Assembly (NCBI RefSeq): GCF_002554795.1
Contig: NZ_PDEQ01000011.1
Span: 42,625-106,624 of the forward strand
Reading direction: 5' to 3'
Length of the DNA stretch: 64,000 nt
Origin: Longibacter salinarum
GTDB lineage: Bacteria; Bacteroidota; Rhodothermia; Rhodothermales; Salinibacteraceae
The notes below the pieces were generated by a model. That model saw only the letters and a list, made by a program, of their open reading frames with translations. It ran no database searches and was not told where the DNA came from. Positions 51,502 through 61,359 of this stretch are shown in pieces. Numbering within the stretch: position 1 is the stretch's first letter; each line of letters opens with the position of its first letter. Position numbers and translations under genes: made by a program.

Positions 51502-53723
51502 GCCGATTGTCCGAATTGAAGGGATTCCTCGTGGACAGCGTCCTCGCGACCCGAACACACGAAGCGACGGAACGCGCTGCCGGTGTCATTGCCGTACTCC
51601 CAGTTCACCACCAACCCCACTCGGCGGATCTGCATTGGGTTTATGCCCGGATACACGTCCGACCACGCCCGGTAGAGCACAGGCTCACCGTTCAGCCGAA
51701 CGACGTAATGATCACCGTTGCTATCGACGCGCAGGCAATACGGGACGCCGGCCTCAAGGCGGTCGCCGACATTGGTCCACACGGCGCGATAAAGGTCATC
51801 GGTGCCATCGAGCCGGAAGAAGGAGGAAATCGATCGTCCGATTTTCCACGGGTCGAGGTACGTACTCACGATCAGATAGCGATCGTCGTCCTCCCAGAAA
51901 ACGACTCCTGCGCGGCCCCGATGGTGCGCATCCCCCTCGTCGCCGGGCGGCATCACGTCGATCTCGATGCTCGCACATGTCGGATCGCCCCACGGAATCG
52001 TGTAGAGCGTGCGCTCGGGATTCGGCTCATCGAGGGTCGCCCGCACGACGGCTCCCTGGTCCGGCACAGCATCGATCAGACCGCCTCCCTCTGTCCGCGT
52101 CCATCGAATGTCGGCACCCGGCACCATCCGCCCTTCCAACTCCTCGGTATCATCGGTCGAAAAATCATCCGTAATCGTCGTTGCTACCGGCGGCGGTGTC
52201 CATGCGATGTCGCCCAGAAGCGCGTCCGGTAAAGGCACCTGTCGCGGATGCACCTCCAGGTTGGTCAGCAGCACGGGCACGCCGCCCATCGTCTGGCCGT
52301 TGCCGGGGCCGGTTGGCGTATCTTTTCGACACAGAATACCAACCCCCGACGCCGATCCATCGGTCGAGTCGTAGGTGGGCCCGTCGAACAGCAGGCGCCC
52401 GTTCCACGCGGCCTGAAACGATGTCCCGTCATCGAGCACCTGAAGTGCACCCGGTACGCCATCTCCAGTAAGATCGTCTGTTGCGATCTGCTTCCATTTC
52501 CCGTGCGCGACCGTGTAAAGGTACGCCTTGTCGGAACCGATCAGCACACACCGAAACGTGTATGGATCGCTCATGCGAAACGTCAGCCCAGTCGTCCACG
52601 GAGCCGACAACCGGTCGATCGTGACGTGCATCAGCCCAGGTGGCTCCGGTACCTGTTGCCAGAGCTGCGCGCTCGGAACCAGTGGCTTGATCCCGCGATC
52701 GGTCCGCATGAAGCCGCCGCGGTCGAGTGCCCAGGAGGTCCCCCGCTCCGGCGCGGTCCGTTCCGCTTGTCCGGTGCCCGTGAGATCGTCCGCGAGCAGG
52801 ATATTTTCGTCGGATGCGAACCAGTCATCCGCGACATGAACGGACGAGACGCGCGTATCGACGCGGAACCCAATCTCTCCGAGAATGCTCTGCGTGAGGG
52901 CCGGTGCAACCCGAGATGCAGACGCGACGGTATCGATGGCGACAGGTCGCGCCGATGGAGCAGCGGCGAGCCCCTTCACGTCCGGGAGCGAGGCCACGTA
53001 GTACACCGCACCGTGCGGCCGGAGCCGACAAACGAGGTACAGCGGCACATTCTGGACAGCGTGCACGACGGGAAGCCAGCGTTCGTCAACACGCGCGAGA
53101 AGGGTGCCGTTTTGCAAATCCCCTGCCCGCATCAGAAAGCCATTCTGTATCCGATCCGGGTGAAGGTCATCGTCCGCGGGCCACCATCCCGTCGCCATGT
53201 TCTCTTTCAGGGGAGGCCAGTCGATCTTGTGGGGCACATCCGCTCGAAATGCGCGCTCGAGTCGTCCCGGTATCCAGGCCCACGGAATGGCAGACGTCTC
53301 CCTCTGACCGGCGGTCCAGCGACGAACGGTGCCCCGAATCCGACGCTTCCACCAACCGGTCCGCGTAAACGTATGACAATAGCTCTCGGGCCAGGTCTGC
53401 GAGCTGTTATGCCCGTTCACCATGCACACGGCCAGCGTTCGACCCCTCTGCCGCGTCATTGCGTCGTACGCCAATGCCTCCCGGTTCCAACCCGGGATGT
53501 CGGGACACGCAACGCGAAGGTGCCCGCGATCGATGCTGAGATGATCGCCCGCGTCTTTCCCCCAGCGACGCATCCCTTCGGGCGTCCGGCTTCCAACAAC
53601 CGCTCCCGGCGCACGATCGTCGTCAAAGGAGTCAACAAATCGTGGACGCACCCGATGATCGCGAGTCTGCGTTGAGACCGAAACGTCGCGCTCGGAATCT
53701 GTCGATGTGAGGAGGTCAGACAT
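51498..53723 (-). CDS. Unknown protein with three beta-sandwich-like modules
   Basis: The product has 741 residues from ATG 53723, which overlaps the end of the PIG-L gene by eight bases. There is no signal peptide. Three related modules can be read from their openings: SFDDDRAPGAVVG... WGKDAGDHLSIDRG near residue 35, DDWFASDENILLADDLTG... WALDRGGFMRTDRG near 310 and DDFSTDDTEELEGRMVPG... WTRTEGGGLIDAVPDQG near 540. Each then has strands and a Trp-rich close, as in concanavalin/LamG-like jelly rolls. No catalytic motif was seen. Its position between PIG-L and FkbM suggests a carbohydrate-binding or modification role, but that is inference. Confidence 0.6.
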   Translation of the reverse strand: MSDLLTSTDSERDVSVSTQTRDHRVRPRFVDSFDDDRAPGAVVGSRTPEGMRRWGKDAGDHLSIDRGHLRVACPDIPGWNREALAYDAMTRQRGRTLAVCMVNGHNSSQTWPESYCHTFTRTGWWKRRIRGTVRRWTAGQRETSAIPWAWIPGRLERAFRADVPHKIDWPPLKENMATGWWPADDDLHPDRIQNGFLMRAGDLQNGTLLARVDERWLPVVHAVQNVPLYLVCRLRPHGAVYYVASLPDVKGLAAAPSARPVAIDTVASASRVAPALTQSILGEIGFRVDTRVSSVHVADDWFASDENILLADDLTGTGQAERTAPERGTSWALDRGGFMRTDRGIKPLVPSAQLWQQVPEPPGLMHVTIDRLSAPWTTGLTFRMSDPYTFRCVLIGSDKAYLYTVAHGKWKQIATDDLTGDGVPGALQVLDDGTSFQAAWNGRLLFDGPTYDSTDGSASGVGILCRKDTPTGPGNGQTMGGVPVLLTNLEVHPRQVPLPDALLGDIAWTPPPVATTITDDFSTDDTEELEGRMVPGADIRWTRTEGGGLIDAVPDQGAVVRATLDEPNPERTLYTIPWGDPTCASIEIDVMPPGDEGDAHHRGRAGVVFWEDDDRYLIVSTYLDPWKIGRSISSFFRLDGTDDLYRAVWTNVGDRLEAGVPYCLRVDSNGDHYVVRLNGEPVLYRAWSDVYPGINPMQIRRVGLVVNWEYGNDTGSAFRRFVCSGREDAVHEESLQFGQSA

Positions 53724-54615
53724 GACACTCGGTCGTCTGTGGAGAGGCAATGTCGCTCTGACTTAACGGGGATCGGTGGTCGCTGCCGGGCTCGTAGGTC
53801 CACGAGGCGAAGAGCTCCACATCATGAAAAAAGCAATCGAGGAAGTCCCCACCTGCGATGTCCTGCAACACCGGCCAGTCGGGATCGCCGTTGAGGGATG
53901 AAACCTGCGATTGATGGCAAAACAGGGCCGCACGCTTACGATCGATCAGGTTGCCAATGAACACCGCACTCGTTAGCCGTCGCATGGTCGGTAGGCCGAG
54001 GATCGCTGTATTCGGTTCGAACCAGGTCCGCAAGCCTGTTCGCTTCGGCCGGATACGCAGGCGCACCCACGGCCACCGCGCCCAGAACCAGATCGGGTAC
54101 TCGTGCACGCGAACAGGGCGTCCGCACCGTCGCAATGCAGCGATTACGATGTCAAACGTCACCTCGTGATCGGACGGTCCGTCGTTCGCAAGTGGCAGAA
54201 AAATGTCGTTCGGCTGCCGATCGATGAGTAGCGCCGTCACCGCCTCGATGGCTGCGTCGAACGAGTCCGACAGCGCACCATCCGCATATCGTAGAAAGTG
54301 AACGGCTTCGGAATCGCAGCCAAGGTCCTCTGCCGCTGCGAGGGCTTCCTTTTCGCGTATGGCAACGAGACGATCGGCTCCAAACAGGCGACCGTGCGAG
54401 CGATGCCCATCCGTCATAAATACGAGGTCGACGGGAATCCCGTGACAGCGCTTTTGGAGAATCGTCCCTCCGCATCCGAGTGATTCATCCTCTGGATGCG
54501 GAGCAAAGACCATGGTACGCCGATCAAGATCGGCCTCCGTGAGTCGGTGCGCCCTCCGATGAAGCCGCGAGCGCAGACCTTGTATCCGGGGGATGTCGAC
54601 AGGAGGTACGTTCAT
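53716..54615 (-). CDS. PIG-L-type N-acetylglucosaminyl deacetylase
   Basis: The 299-residue product has VFAPHPEDESLGCGG near residue 36, the zinc-binding HP(D/E)DE motif, then FMTDGHRSHG and GPSDHEVTFDIVIAAL. These are the three conserved blocks of LmbE/PIG-L zinc hydrolases that remove N-acetyl groups from sugars. It has the family's usual length plus a ~60-residue C-terminal tail. It lies nine bases downstream of the GT4 gene and overlaps the next gene by eight bases. It probably tailors an N-acetyl sugar of the encoded glycan. Confidence 0.9.
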   Translation of the reverse strand: MNVPPVDIPRIQGLRSRLHRRAHRLTEADLDRRTMVFAPHPEDESLGCGGTILQKRCHGIPVDLVFMTDGHRSHGRLFGADRLVAIREKEALAAAEDLGCDSEAVHFLRYADGALSDSFDAAIEAVTALLIDRQPNDIFLPLANDGPSDHEVTFDIVIAALRRCGRPVRVHEYPIWFWARWPWVRLRIRPKRTGLRTWFEPNTAILGLPTMRRLTSAVFIGNLIDRKRAALFCHQSQVSSLNGDPDWPVLQDIAGGDFLDCFFHDVELFASWTYEPGSDHRSPLSQSDIASPQTTECHV

Positions 54616-54624
54616 TAAGCCATG

Positions 54625-55995
54625 CTAAGAATCGAATGACGAGACCTGAACGCGGGTCTCATCGTTCATGAACGATGGAATTTGAGCATCGGATGCTCCC
54701 GAGAAGGCCACTTCGTACGCTTCCAGCAATCTCTGCACGACCCGATCCCAATCAAAGCATTCCCGAACCCGTAATCGTCCAGCTTCGCCCATCGCGCACC
54801 GCAGGGAAGGGCTCTGATACAATTCAAGGATGGCATCCGCGAGCTGGCGTGAGTTATCCGGTGCGACGATGCGCCCCGTTTGATTGTTGATGATGATCTC
54901 CGTGAGCCCACCAGTCCGCGCCGCGACCACAGGTAGACCGGCCGCCATCGCCTCCACGACTGGCATGCCAAACGCTTCGCTCAACGAGGGGGCGACGAGC
55001 ACGTCCGACTTCTGGTAATACGACGTAATCTCTTCGTGCGGAATCCGGCCGACGAAGTCCACGGTGTCCGGCAATTTCAACCGCACCACTCGTTCAAGAT
55101 GCTCTCGGTACATACAACGACGCCGACGCTCGGAAGCGTAGAATCGATGGAGTGACCGCACGATCGGGTCATCGCTCACGCCGACGAGGTACTCATACGG
55201 AACCGGGTAATGCCCACCTACGATGGTAAGTTTGATGTTCGGCACCACGTCCTGAAGACGGATCATCGCCCGCAGCAAGACGTGGACGCCCTTTTCGGGC
55301 GAAACGCGACTCACGAAGAGCAAGCGGAAGACATCCTCCCTACTTGGATCCTTGCTATCCGAATGACGGGTGGACGGGGCACACGTGAAAGCCTGTGTAT
55401 CGACGCCGTTATACACTGTCGTGATGCGACGGTCGTACTCGGGGTGCGCGTCCCGAACCCCGCTCGAAACGTGGTCACTGCACCCGATGACGAGGTCCGT
55501 GCGTTTTAGTCGGCCCGCGATGGTAGCATGGTCCACCTGGTTCAGCCAGTCGCAGTGCATGTGGAGCACCGTACGCACGTCCGGGTTGAGCATCCGGATA
55601 ATCGGGATGAACTGGGAGAAATTGTGGACGTGCACGATGTCGCAATTGCGCCGACGCAGATCCCATGCGATCCACAAGATGTACCCCAGGTAGCTCGTCA
55701 TTCTTGCAAATGACGGAAGCCTCGTCGAGTCGCCGCCGAGCGGATGACGAACCCGACGGAGCACACGATCTACCGTCTCCGTCGCCCGCATCCACGTCTT
55801 CGGAATGTAGACGTACTCGGCGCCGTCGTGGTCGACCGACCGGAGGCGATGGTCCGACTTTCCAGGCGAATACACGACGACACGATTCGCTGGCGTCAGG
55901 CGCTCCACGACTTCGGAGGTCCAGATGCCTAGCGATCCACGCCGCCTCAATGGATGCAGTTCATGCCACGGCTGCGCCACGAAGGCAATGTTCAT
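54625..55995 (-). CDS. Family 4 glycosyltransferase
   Basis: This 456-residue GT-B enzyme has an N-terminal part with [18 protein letters not shown] and TVLHMHCDW, a central [10 protein letters not shown], and [20 protein letters not shown]. The C-terminal signature is [50 protein letters not shown], with the ESFG-like Glu motif changed to [12 protein letters not shown]. It transfers a sugar from a nucleotide donor; donor and acceptor are unknown. Its ATG overlaps the stop of the C-methyltransferase gene by four bases, so translation is coupled. Confidence 0.93.
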   Translation of the reverse strand: MNIAFVAQPWHELHPLRRRGSLGIWTSEVVERLTPANRVVVYSPGKSDHRLRSVDHDGAEYVYIPKTWMRATETVDRVLRRVRHPLGGDSTRLPSFARMTSYLGYILWIAWDLRRRNCDIVHVHNFSQFIPIIRMLNPDVRTVLHMHCDWLNQVDHATIAGRLKRTDLVIGCSDHVSSGVRDAHPEYDRRITTVYNGVDTQAFTCAPSTRHSDSKDPSREDVFRLLFVSRVSPEKGVHVLLRAMIRLQDVVPNIKLTIVGGHYPVPYEYLVGVSDDPIVRSLHRFYASERRRRCMYREHLERVVRLKLPDTVDFVGRIPHEEITSYYQKSDVLVAPSLSEAFGMPVVEAMAAGLPVVAARTGGLTEIIINNQTGRIVAPDNSRQLADAILELYQSPSLRCAMGEAGRLRVRECFDWDRVVQRLLEAYEVAFSGASDAQIPSFMNDETRVQVSSFDS

Positions 55996-57326
55996 AGCGA
56001 TCTCGTGGATGTCGTCGAAACGGACGAGCCGGAAGGCGTGGCACCCGGAAGATCCTGAGTGCTTGGACCCTCAACAATGTGCGGATCCGGGATTGGGATG
56101 ATGAACTGCCCTCCCTTCCCGCGATATGCGCTCTGCTGAGTCATAATCTCCTCCGCGAAGTTCCACGCGAGGATCAGGGCGTATTCTGGCGCATCCGCTG
56201 CAAGCTTCTCCGGCGGATAAATCGGCAGGTGGTTTCCGCTCATGTAGCATCCCTGCTTCGCGGTGCTCAGGTCGACGATGTAATCGAGAAGGCCGTCGTC
56301 GATGTCGCAATAGCTCAGGAGCGTATTCGCTTTCGCAGCGGCCCCGTACCCGACTATTCGTTGTCCCTCCGCACGAAGCGAGGTCAGAATGTCCAGCAGT
56401 TCTGTCCGGATTGATTCGACCCGGTCAGCGAACGCTTCGTAGAACGCCACGGTGTTTACCCCGCGCGCCTGCTCCATCTCAAGAAGCTCCGTGACGGATG
56501 TGTCCACCTTTTCTTCCCGCTCGACGCGGAGACGAAGTGAGCCGCCGTGGATGGGTACCCGCTCGACGTGGTTCAAGTACAGGCCATGCCGGGTAAACAG
56601 GCGATCGAGAGCCGTAACGGAGAAATAGCAGAGATGCTGGTGGTAGATCGTGTCGAACTCGCAGTGATCGACCAGATCCACGACATACGGGACCTCGATC
56701 ACGGCTCGACCATCGGGCTTCAACAACATCGACATCCCGTGGACAAACCCATTCAGGTCTTCCACGTGCGCCAGTACATTGTTCGCCAATACCAGATCGG
56801 CGCGAATGCCGTCCGAAACCAGCGACCGCGCGAGGTCCTGTGAGAAAAAGTCGCAGCGCGTAGGGATCCCGCGCTCGATGGCCTTTGCGGCCGGCCCGAA
56901 CGCCGGGTCGATCCCGAGCACGGAAATGCCATCTTCGACGAAGTGACGGAGCATGTAGCCATCGTTGCTCGCGAGTTCGAGCACGAAGCTGTCGTCGTCT
57001 AGCTCCATCTCCTGAATCAGACGCTTTGCACTCCTCTCAAAATGAGCCATCAGCGACGGCGACACCGACGAATAGTACGGGTAGTCGGCGGAGAAGAGAA
57101 CACGCGGATCGACGGTCTCATGGATTTGCGCAAGCCCGCAGTCTGGGCACACCATGAGCGTGAGCGGAGCCATCGGTTCCGGCTCGTGCAGCGTGTCATC
57201 CGTGAGCAGGCGATCCGCTAGCGGCGTCATGCCGAGGTCGAGCACCTGTTCGACGGCTGCTGACTCGCAGGAGCGGCAGGCCGCCTCCGTGGTGTAGAGG
57301 GACGTGGAGGAAAACGAATCAGTCAT
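55992..57326 (-). CDS. Nucleotide-sugar C-methyltransferase (NovU/TylC3-like)
   Basis: This is a 444-residue canonical member of the family that was fused and duplicated at 48209-50689. The zinc-binding N-terminus CRSCES... [13 protein letters not shown]... CPDCGLAQI keeps both Cys pairs. The methyltransferase core shows [20 protein letters not shown] and [18 protein letters not shown], then [11 protein letters not shown] and [16 protein letters not shown]. The C-terminal domain has [18 protein letters not shown]. Such enzymes methylate the C3 or C5 carbon of CDP- or dTDP-keto-sugars, consistent with the cytidylyltransferase in the same operon. Confidence 0.92.
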   Translation of the reverse strand: MTDSFSSTSLYTTEAACRSCESAAVEQVLDLGMTPLADRLLTDDTLHEPEPMAPLTLMVCPDCGLAQIHETVDPRVLFSADYPYYSSVSPSLMAHFERSAKRLIQEMELDDDSFVLELASNDGYMLRHFVEDGISVLGIDPAFGPAAKAIERGIPTRCDFFSQDLARSLVSDGIRADLVLANNVLAHVEDLNGFVHGMSMLLKPDGRAVIEVPYVVDLVDHCEFDTIYHQHLCYFSVTALDRLFTRHGLYLNHVERVPIHGGSLRLRVEREEKVDTSVTELLEMEQARGVNTVAFYEAFADRVESIRTELLDILTSLRAEGQRIVGYGAAAKANTLLSYCDIDDGLLDYIVDLSTAKQGCYMSGNHLPIYPPEKLAADAPEYALILAWNFAEEIMTQQSAYRGKGGQFIIPIPDPHIVEGPSTQDLPGATPSGSSVSTTSTRSL

Positions 57327-57381
57327 GGGACCGTGCGGGGGTTAATGGAACGGTGGAAAAAACGGATGACGTCGCTCCTCG

Positions 57382-58491
57382 CTATAAGGGAACGCGCACG
57401 TCGGAATCGGCGGGCCGTTGACGGACGGTCCACCCTTCTGCTCGACCCGATGTGACGGTTGAGCCGTCAGGAGCCGGCGCGGTGGATCCCTGTTGGTCGA
57501 CATCCTCCATCCCCCCAACCGAAGGCTGAGTACAGACCTGGCTTTGGAACGGCCTGCCGACGAAATTCTTGGCCTCCTTCTTCAAACTCGAGAGCCAGTC
57601 CGTCCCCCAGACGCCCACAACAAGCAGGCATTGAACGGCCTTATCGAGGGGCATCCCCGAGCGCCACGCCCGCAGCACAGCCAGCACGGACTCGCGTAGC
57701 AATCGCGACTTGGGATAAACCCGTTGCTTCGTGCTATTTCGCGTATCGAACCACGCCTGTCGCTCCTGCATCTCCGTCCGGATCGACCGTTCGTCGTGAT
57801 CGCGCGCGACGAGGAGGCACTCTGGAATCTCTGCAAACCGACCTACCATCGCGAGTTCGGCAAGCAGAACCTGGTCCGACTCCACATACGACCCGATCCG
57901 ATGCGTGCCGTTGAGAACGGACCGGCGGATGAGTCCAAAAACGGGGTAGCATCCATGCCCACCCCGAATCAAGTGACCGTACAGCCGCTCGGACGGTGAT
58001 TCTTCCAGCAGGAGAGGACTCATGCGGCGAATCGTCCGTTGACTGCCATCTGCCCTGATGACGCGTGTCCGAGGCGCGCAGAGAACGACCGAGGAATCTG
58101 CATCGAGAACCTCCACGCACTTTTCGAGATAGGTCGGCTCGAGAAAATCATCGTGAGCGGCCCATTTGAAGTAGGCGCCTCTCGCCAGCGCCAGTGTCCG
58201 GTTGAAGTTCGGCGCCGCTCCAAGATTCCGTCGATTACACCGGTAGTGAACGCGAGGATCTTTGGACGCGAAGCGCCTGCAGATCGCCCCGGTGTCGTCC
58301 GTCGAGGCATTATCCGAAATAATCAGCTCAAAGTTTTCGTACGTCTGCGATAGAATCGACTCAATCGCCTCTCGGACATACGTTTCGCCGTTATATACCG
58401 GAAGACCAATGCTTACGTAAGGGACATCCATCTCTTTAATCATGTCGTTGGAGGCACATCCGCGGTTGCCGCGTGAATCCGTGTCGGACAT
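57382..58491 (-). CDS. Family 2 glycosyltransferase
   Basis: The product has 369 residues from ATG 58491, which overlaps the stop codon of the epimerase by one base (TGATG); an ATG at 58521 is also in frame. VSIGLPVYNGETYVREAIESILSQTYENFELIISDNASTDDTGAI is the GT2 start. AYFKWAAHDDFLEPTYLEKCVEVLD contains the DxD-like motif for metal and nucleotide binding. The last ~60 residues are Gln/Ser/Thr-rich and variable. It has no membrane helices, so it acts in the cytoplasm on a glycan intermediate. Confidence 0.9.
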   Translation of the reverse strand: MSDTDSRGNRGCASNDMIKEMDVPYVSIGLPVYNGETYVREAIESILSQTYENFELIISDNASTDDTGAICRRFASKDPRVHYRCNRRNLGAAPNFNRTLALARGAYFKWAAHDDFLEPTYLEKCVEVLDADSSVVLCAPRTRVIRADGSQRTIRRMSPLLLEESPSERLYGHLIRGGHGCYPVFGLIRRSVLNGTHRIGSYVESDQVLLAELAMVGRFAEIPECLLVARDHDERSIRTEMQERQAWFDTRNSTKQRVYPKSRLLRESVLAVLRAWRSGMPLDKAVQCLLVVGVWGTDWLSSLKKEAKNFVGRPFQSQVCTQPSVGGMEDVDQQGSTAPAPDGSTVTSGRAEGWTVRQRPADSDVRVPL

Positions 58492-59534
58492 CAGGCGATC
58501 GCTCGGGCCTGTGCCGTCCATCTCAACGTTTCGTCAAGTAAGCCCTGCTTTTGCAGCTGCTGAATATGGGCCAGCCGCTTGTATCGTGGACCCTCGAAAT
58601 CCTCCAGCTTAACTTCCTGGGCCGTGAAGGTGTCGTACAACTCGCGCGCTCCCTTCTCGAGCGTCCACTGCGGCTCAAACTCGGGTAGCACGCGGCGTAT
58701 CTTCTCACAGTTGACTCGATACGTTCGCTCGTCGGGCCCAGCGTCTTCCGCAAAGCCGATCTCCGTATTCGGAACGGTGTCTCGGATAACCTCGGCGATC
58801 TCGCGGATCTGAAAGTTTTCGTCTGTCCGCCCCACGTTGAAAGCCTCGTCGTGGATGAGATCACGATCCGCATCGAGGGCGGCGATGAAGGCAAGCGAAA
58901 TGTCGCCGATATGGGCGATCGGGCGCCAGGGCGTACCGTCGCTCTTCAGAAAAACCTCCCCAGTCGCCATCGCCCAGGCCGTGAGATTATTGACGACCAG
59001 ATCGAATCGCAGACGTGGCGATACGCCGTACGCCGTCGCGTTGCGCAGGTAGGTCGGAGAAAAGTCGTCGTCCGCCAGCCTGGACAATTTCTTCTCGACG
59101 TTGACCTTCGATTCCCCGTACGGCGTGACGGGATTGAAATCGGCGGTTTCGTCGATAAAATCGTCTCCTGCAGCACCGTACGTACTACACGAAGATGAAA
59201 ACAGGAATCGCTCGACGCCCTGCGACTTCGCTAGTTTGGCTAGCCGGATCGTCGCCTGTTCATTGATCTGATAGGTCAGATCGGGGTCGAGATCACCGAG
59301 CGGATCGTTTGACAATCCGGCCAGGTGGATCACTGCATCGATGTTGCGGAAATCCTCAGGCTGGGCATCTCGAATGTCTTTTTGGATGGAACGGACAGAC
59401 CTGGGATCGTGGCCGAAATTGGATCGACGATAGAGATCGGAGTCCATGCCGATCACTGTGTGGCCCCGTTCCAGAAGCATGGGAACGAGACAGGTACCGA
59501 TGTAGCCGAGGTGGCCCGTGACGAGGATACGCAT
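58491..59534 (-). CDS. NAD-dependent epimerase/dehydratase (extended SDR)
   Basis: This 347-residue nucleotide-sugar enzyme has the NAD-binding RILVTGHLGYIGTCLVPML, the DAVIHLAGLSNDPLG block, FLFSSSCSTYGAAGDDF and the catalytic YxxxK in TPYGESKVNVEKKL. The end EDFEGPRYKRLAHIQQLQKQGLLDETLRW is characteristic of SDRs next to cytidylyltransferase and C-methyltransferase genes. It probably epimerises or dehydrates a CDP- or dTDP-sugar. No separate CDP-glucose 4,6-dehydratase gene is present here. The GT2 gene overlaps its stop codon. Confidence 0.9.
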   Translation of the reverse strand: MRILVTGHLGYIGTCLVPMLLERGHTVIGMDSDLYRRSNFGHDPRSVRSIQKDIRDAQPEDFRNIDAVIHLAGLSNDPLGDLDPDLTYQINEQATIRLAKLAKSQGVERFLFSSSCSTYGAAGDDFIDETADFNPVTPYGESKVNVEKKLSRLADDDFSPTYLRNATAYGVSPRLRFDLVVNNLTAWAMATGEVFLKSDGTPWRPIAHIGDISLAFIAALDADRDLIHDEAFNVGRTDENFQIREIAEVIRDTVPNTEIGFAEDAGPDERTYRVNCEKIRRVLPEFEPQWTLEKGARELYDTFTAQEVKLEDFEGPRYKRLAHIQQLQKQGLLDETLRWTAQARAIA

Positions 59535-59598
59535 GACGTGCGTTCAGGGAGAGAGTCGAAAAAGGGTGGTGAATCGAGTGCTGTCGGAGAGCGCTCCG

Positions 59599-60444
59599 CT
59601 ACGAGGTATAGCTATTTTCCAGGGATTGCCCGAACGTCAAGAGGCCCGTTGATACGATCTCCTTGTCGTCGGACCAGATCTTCCACGGCGCATCTCCACT
59701 CTGCCAGTAGTTTTCCAGGATGTGCTTCTCACGGAGGGTATCCATGCACTGCCAGAACGCAGTGTGCCGATACGCCATCAGCTCCCCATCTCTCGCGAGC
59801 CCCTCCAGGGGTTCATGCTCCCAGACGGTCTCGTCGCCGTCGATGTAGTCAAAAACGCCCGGCTCCAGAACAAAAAAGGCGCCGTTGATCCAGCCTTCGC
59901 CCAGCTGCGGCTTTTCCGTAAAACGGTGAATCCGGCCGCTCTCATGATCCATTTCGATGTGTCCATAACGGGCCGGCGGCCGCACGATCGTCATCGTCGC
60001 CAGCTTGTTATGGGATCGATGAAAATCCAGAAGCGCATCGATGTCGATGTCCGCGACTCCGTCTCCCCAGGTTAGCATGAACGTGTCATCTCCCAGAAAC
60101 GGCGCCAGACGTTTGATCCGCCCCCCGGTCTGGGTCGAAATCCCTGTATCGACGAGATCCACGGTCCAGGACGGCCGCTTCGCTCCACGCGTATCCACCG
60201 TTCCGCGTCCGATATCGACGGTAAGATTTCCACTCAAGGAGCAGTAGTCCACCATATACTTTTTGATCACTTCTCCCTTATACCCGAGAGCGATCACAAA
60301 GTCAGTGTGATCGTAGTGCGCATAGATCTTCATGATGTGCCAGAGGATGGGATGCCCGCCGATCTCTACCATCGGCTTCGGTTTGACTTCCGTCTCTTCT
60401 GCAATGCGGGAGCCCCTTCCCCCGGCGAGAACAGCAACTTTCAT
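59599..60444 (-). CDS. rfbF: Glucose-1-phosphate cytidylyltransferase
   Basis: This 281-residue enzyme makes CDP-glucose from CTP and glucose 1-phosphate. VAVLAGGRGSRIAEETEVKPKPMVEIGGHPILWHIMKIYAHYDH is the signature, with the Gly-rich pyrophosphorylase loop. MLTWGDGVADIDIDALLDFH and RPPARYGHIEMD fit the RfbF family, and GWINGAFFVLEPGVFDYIDGDETVWEHEPLEGLARDGELMAYRHTAFWQCMDTLRE ends the domain. It is the first gene of the sugar operon; its product would feed 3,6-dideoxy or branched sugars. Confidence 0.94.
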   Translation of the reverse strand: MKVAVLAGGRGSRIAEETEVKPKPMVEIGGHPILWHIMKIYAHYDHTDFVIALGYKGEVIKKYMVDYCSLSGNLTVDIGRGTVDTRGAKRPSWTVDLVDTGISTQTGGRIKRLAPFLGDDTFMLTWGDGVADIDIDALLDFHRSHNKLATMTIVRPPARYGHIEMDHESGRIHRFTEKPQLGEGWINGAFFVLEPGVFDYIDGDETVWEHEPLEGLARDGELMAYRHTAFWQCMDTLREKHILENYWQSGDAPWKIWSDDKEIVSTGLLTFGQSLENSYTS

Positions 60445-60791
60445 GACTATCGGTTCAGAAAGATTGAAGGTGTGCGAATGACCTCGTTTCGCTCTGATCC
60501 GACATCTGCGGACCGCATGATCAAGACGAGTCGCAACTATGGTACGAAACCACCCACATGTCTAAGGGCATGGTTATGGCGTCTCACCCATGATCCTGTA
60601 GAGCGTCGTGGCGCGCCTATTCGATAGAGCGGGGTCCTAGAAAGTCTTACTCTCCTGTAAGCAATTATTCATCTGGCGTAGGGTACGTGGATTGCACCGC
60701 GATTCTTGTCGCCAAAACGCGAGACGGGAACGACCGCTTTTACGTAAAGGTAGCTCTTTTCCGCGCTCTCGTCGACGGTTTCCCCAGTGCC
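60445..60791. other. Divergent promoter region of sugar operon and archease
   Basis: These 347 bases lie between rfbF (minus) and archease (plus). A frame on the plus strand that overlaps rfbF enters here but is not credible. AAGCAATTATTCATCTGG at about 60660 is the most AT-rich stretch and may be part of the archease promoter. Confidence 0.5.
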
Positions 60792-61232
60792 ATGGCTCGT
60801 GCTACACCTCACTGGCTTCACGAAATTGATCATACAGCCGACGTGGGAATTAACGTCACGGCCCCGGACCGTAACACGCTCTACGAGCGAGCGGCCCTCG
60901 GGACATTTGGCGTGCTTACGGATCTTACGACGGTAGAGGAGCGGATGTCGAAGAAAGTTACGGTCGAGGCGTCAGATCCAGAGAGACTCATGGTTCGATG
61001 GCTCTCCGAGCTCAATTTTCTCCACACCACCAAGCATCTCCTTTTCTCCCGATTCGATGTGGAGGTGTCTGGGCCGGACGACGCCCTCACCCTGCGAGCA
61101 GCCTGCCACGGTGAGCCGATTGATCGGGACCGACATCCCGTCTACACCGAGATCAAAGCTGTCACGTACCATGACATGAAGATCCAGCACCACGACAACA
61201 TCTGGGAGGTGCAGGTCATCTTTGATCTGTGA
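60792..61232 (+). CDS. Archease
   Basis: The product has 146 residues from ATG 60792 (MARATPHWLHEIDHTADVGINV); an in-frame ATG at 60687 adds a non-conserved leader. The HEIDHTADVGI opening, the LVRWLSELNFLHTTKHLLFSRF-like block and the C-terminal AVTYHDMKIQHHDNIWEVQVIFDL match archease throughout, including the metal-binding Asp residues. Archease activates RtcB by helping form the ligase-guanylate. It is directly upstream of rtcB on the same strand, as in many bacteria. Confidence 0.94.
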   Translation: MARATPHWLHEIDHTADVGINVTAPDRNTLYERAALGTFGVLTDLTTVEERMSKKVTVEASDPERLMVRWLSELNFLHTTKHLLFSRFDVEVSGPDDALTLRAACHGEPIDRDRHPVYTEIKAVTYHDMKIQHHDNIWEVQVIFDL

Positions 61233-61359
61233 CGCTCAGGCAACCTCCGGCCCATTCCAGGCGCACGATCATCCACTGCCCGGCACTGATCTGACAACAC
61301 CTGCCGTCGCGTCAGCGTACTCTCCATCCGCTACTTCTCGACCCGCACCGCGTGACGAC

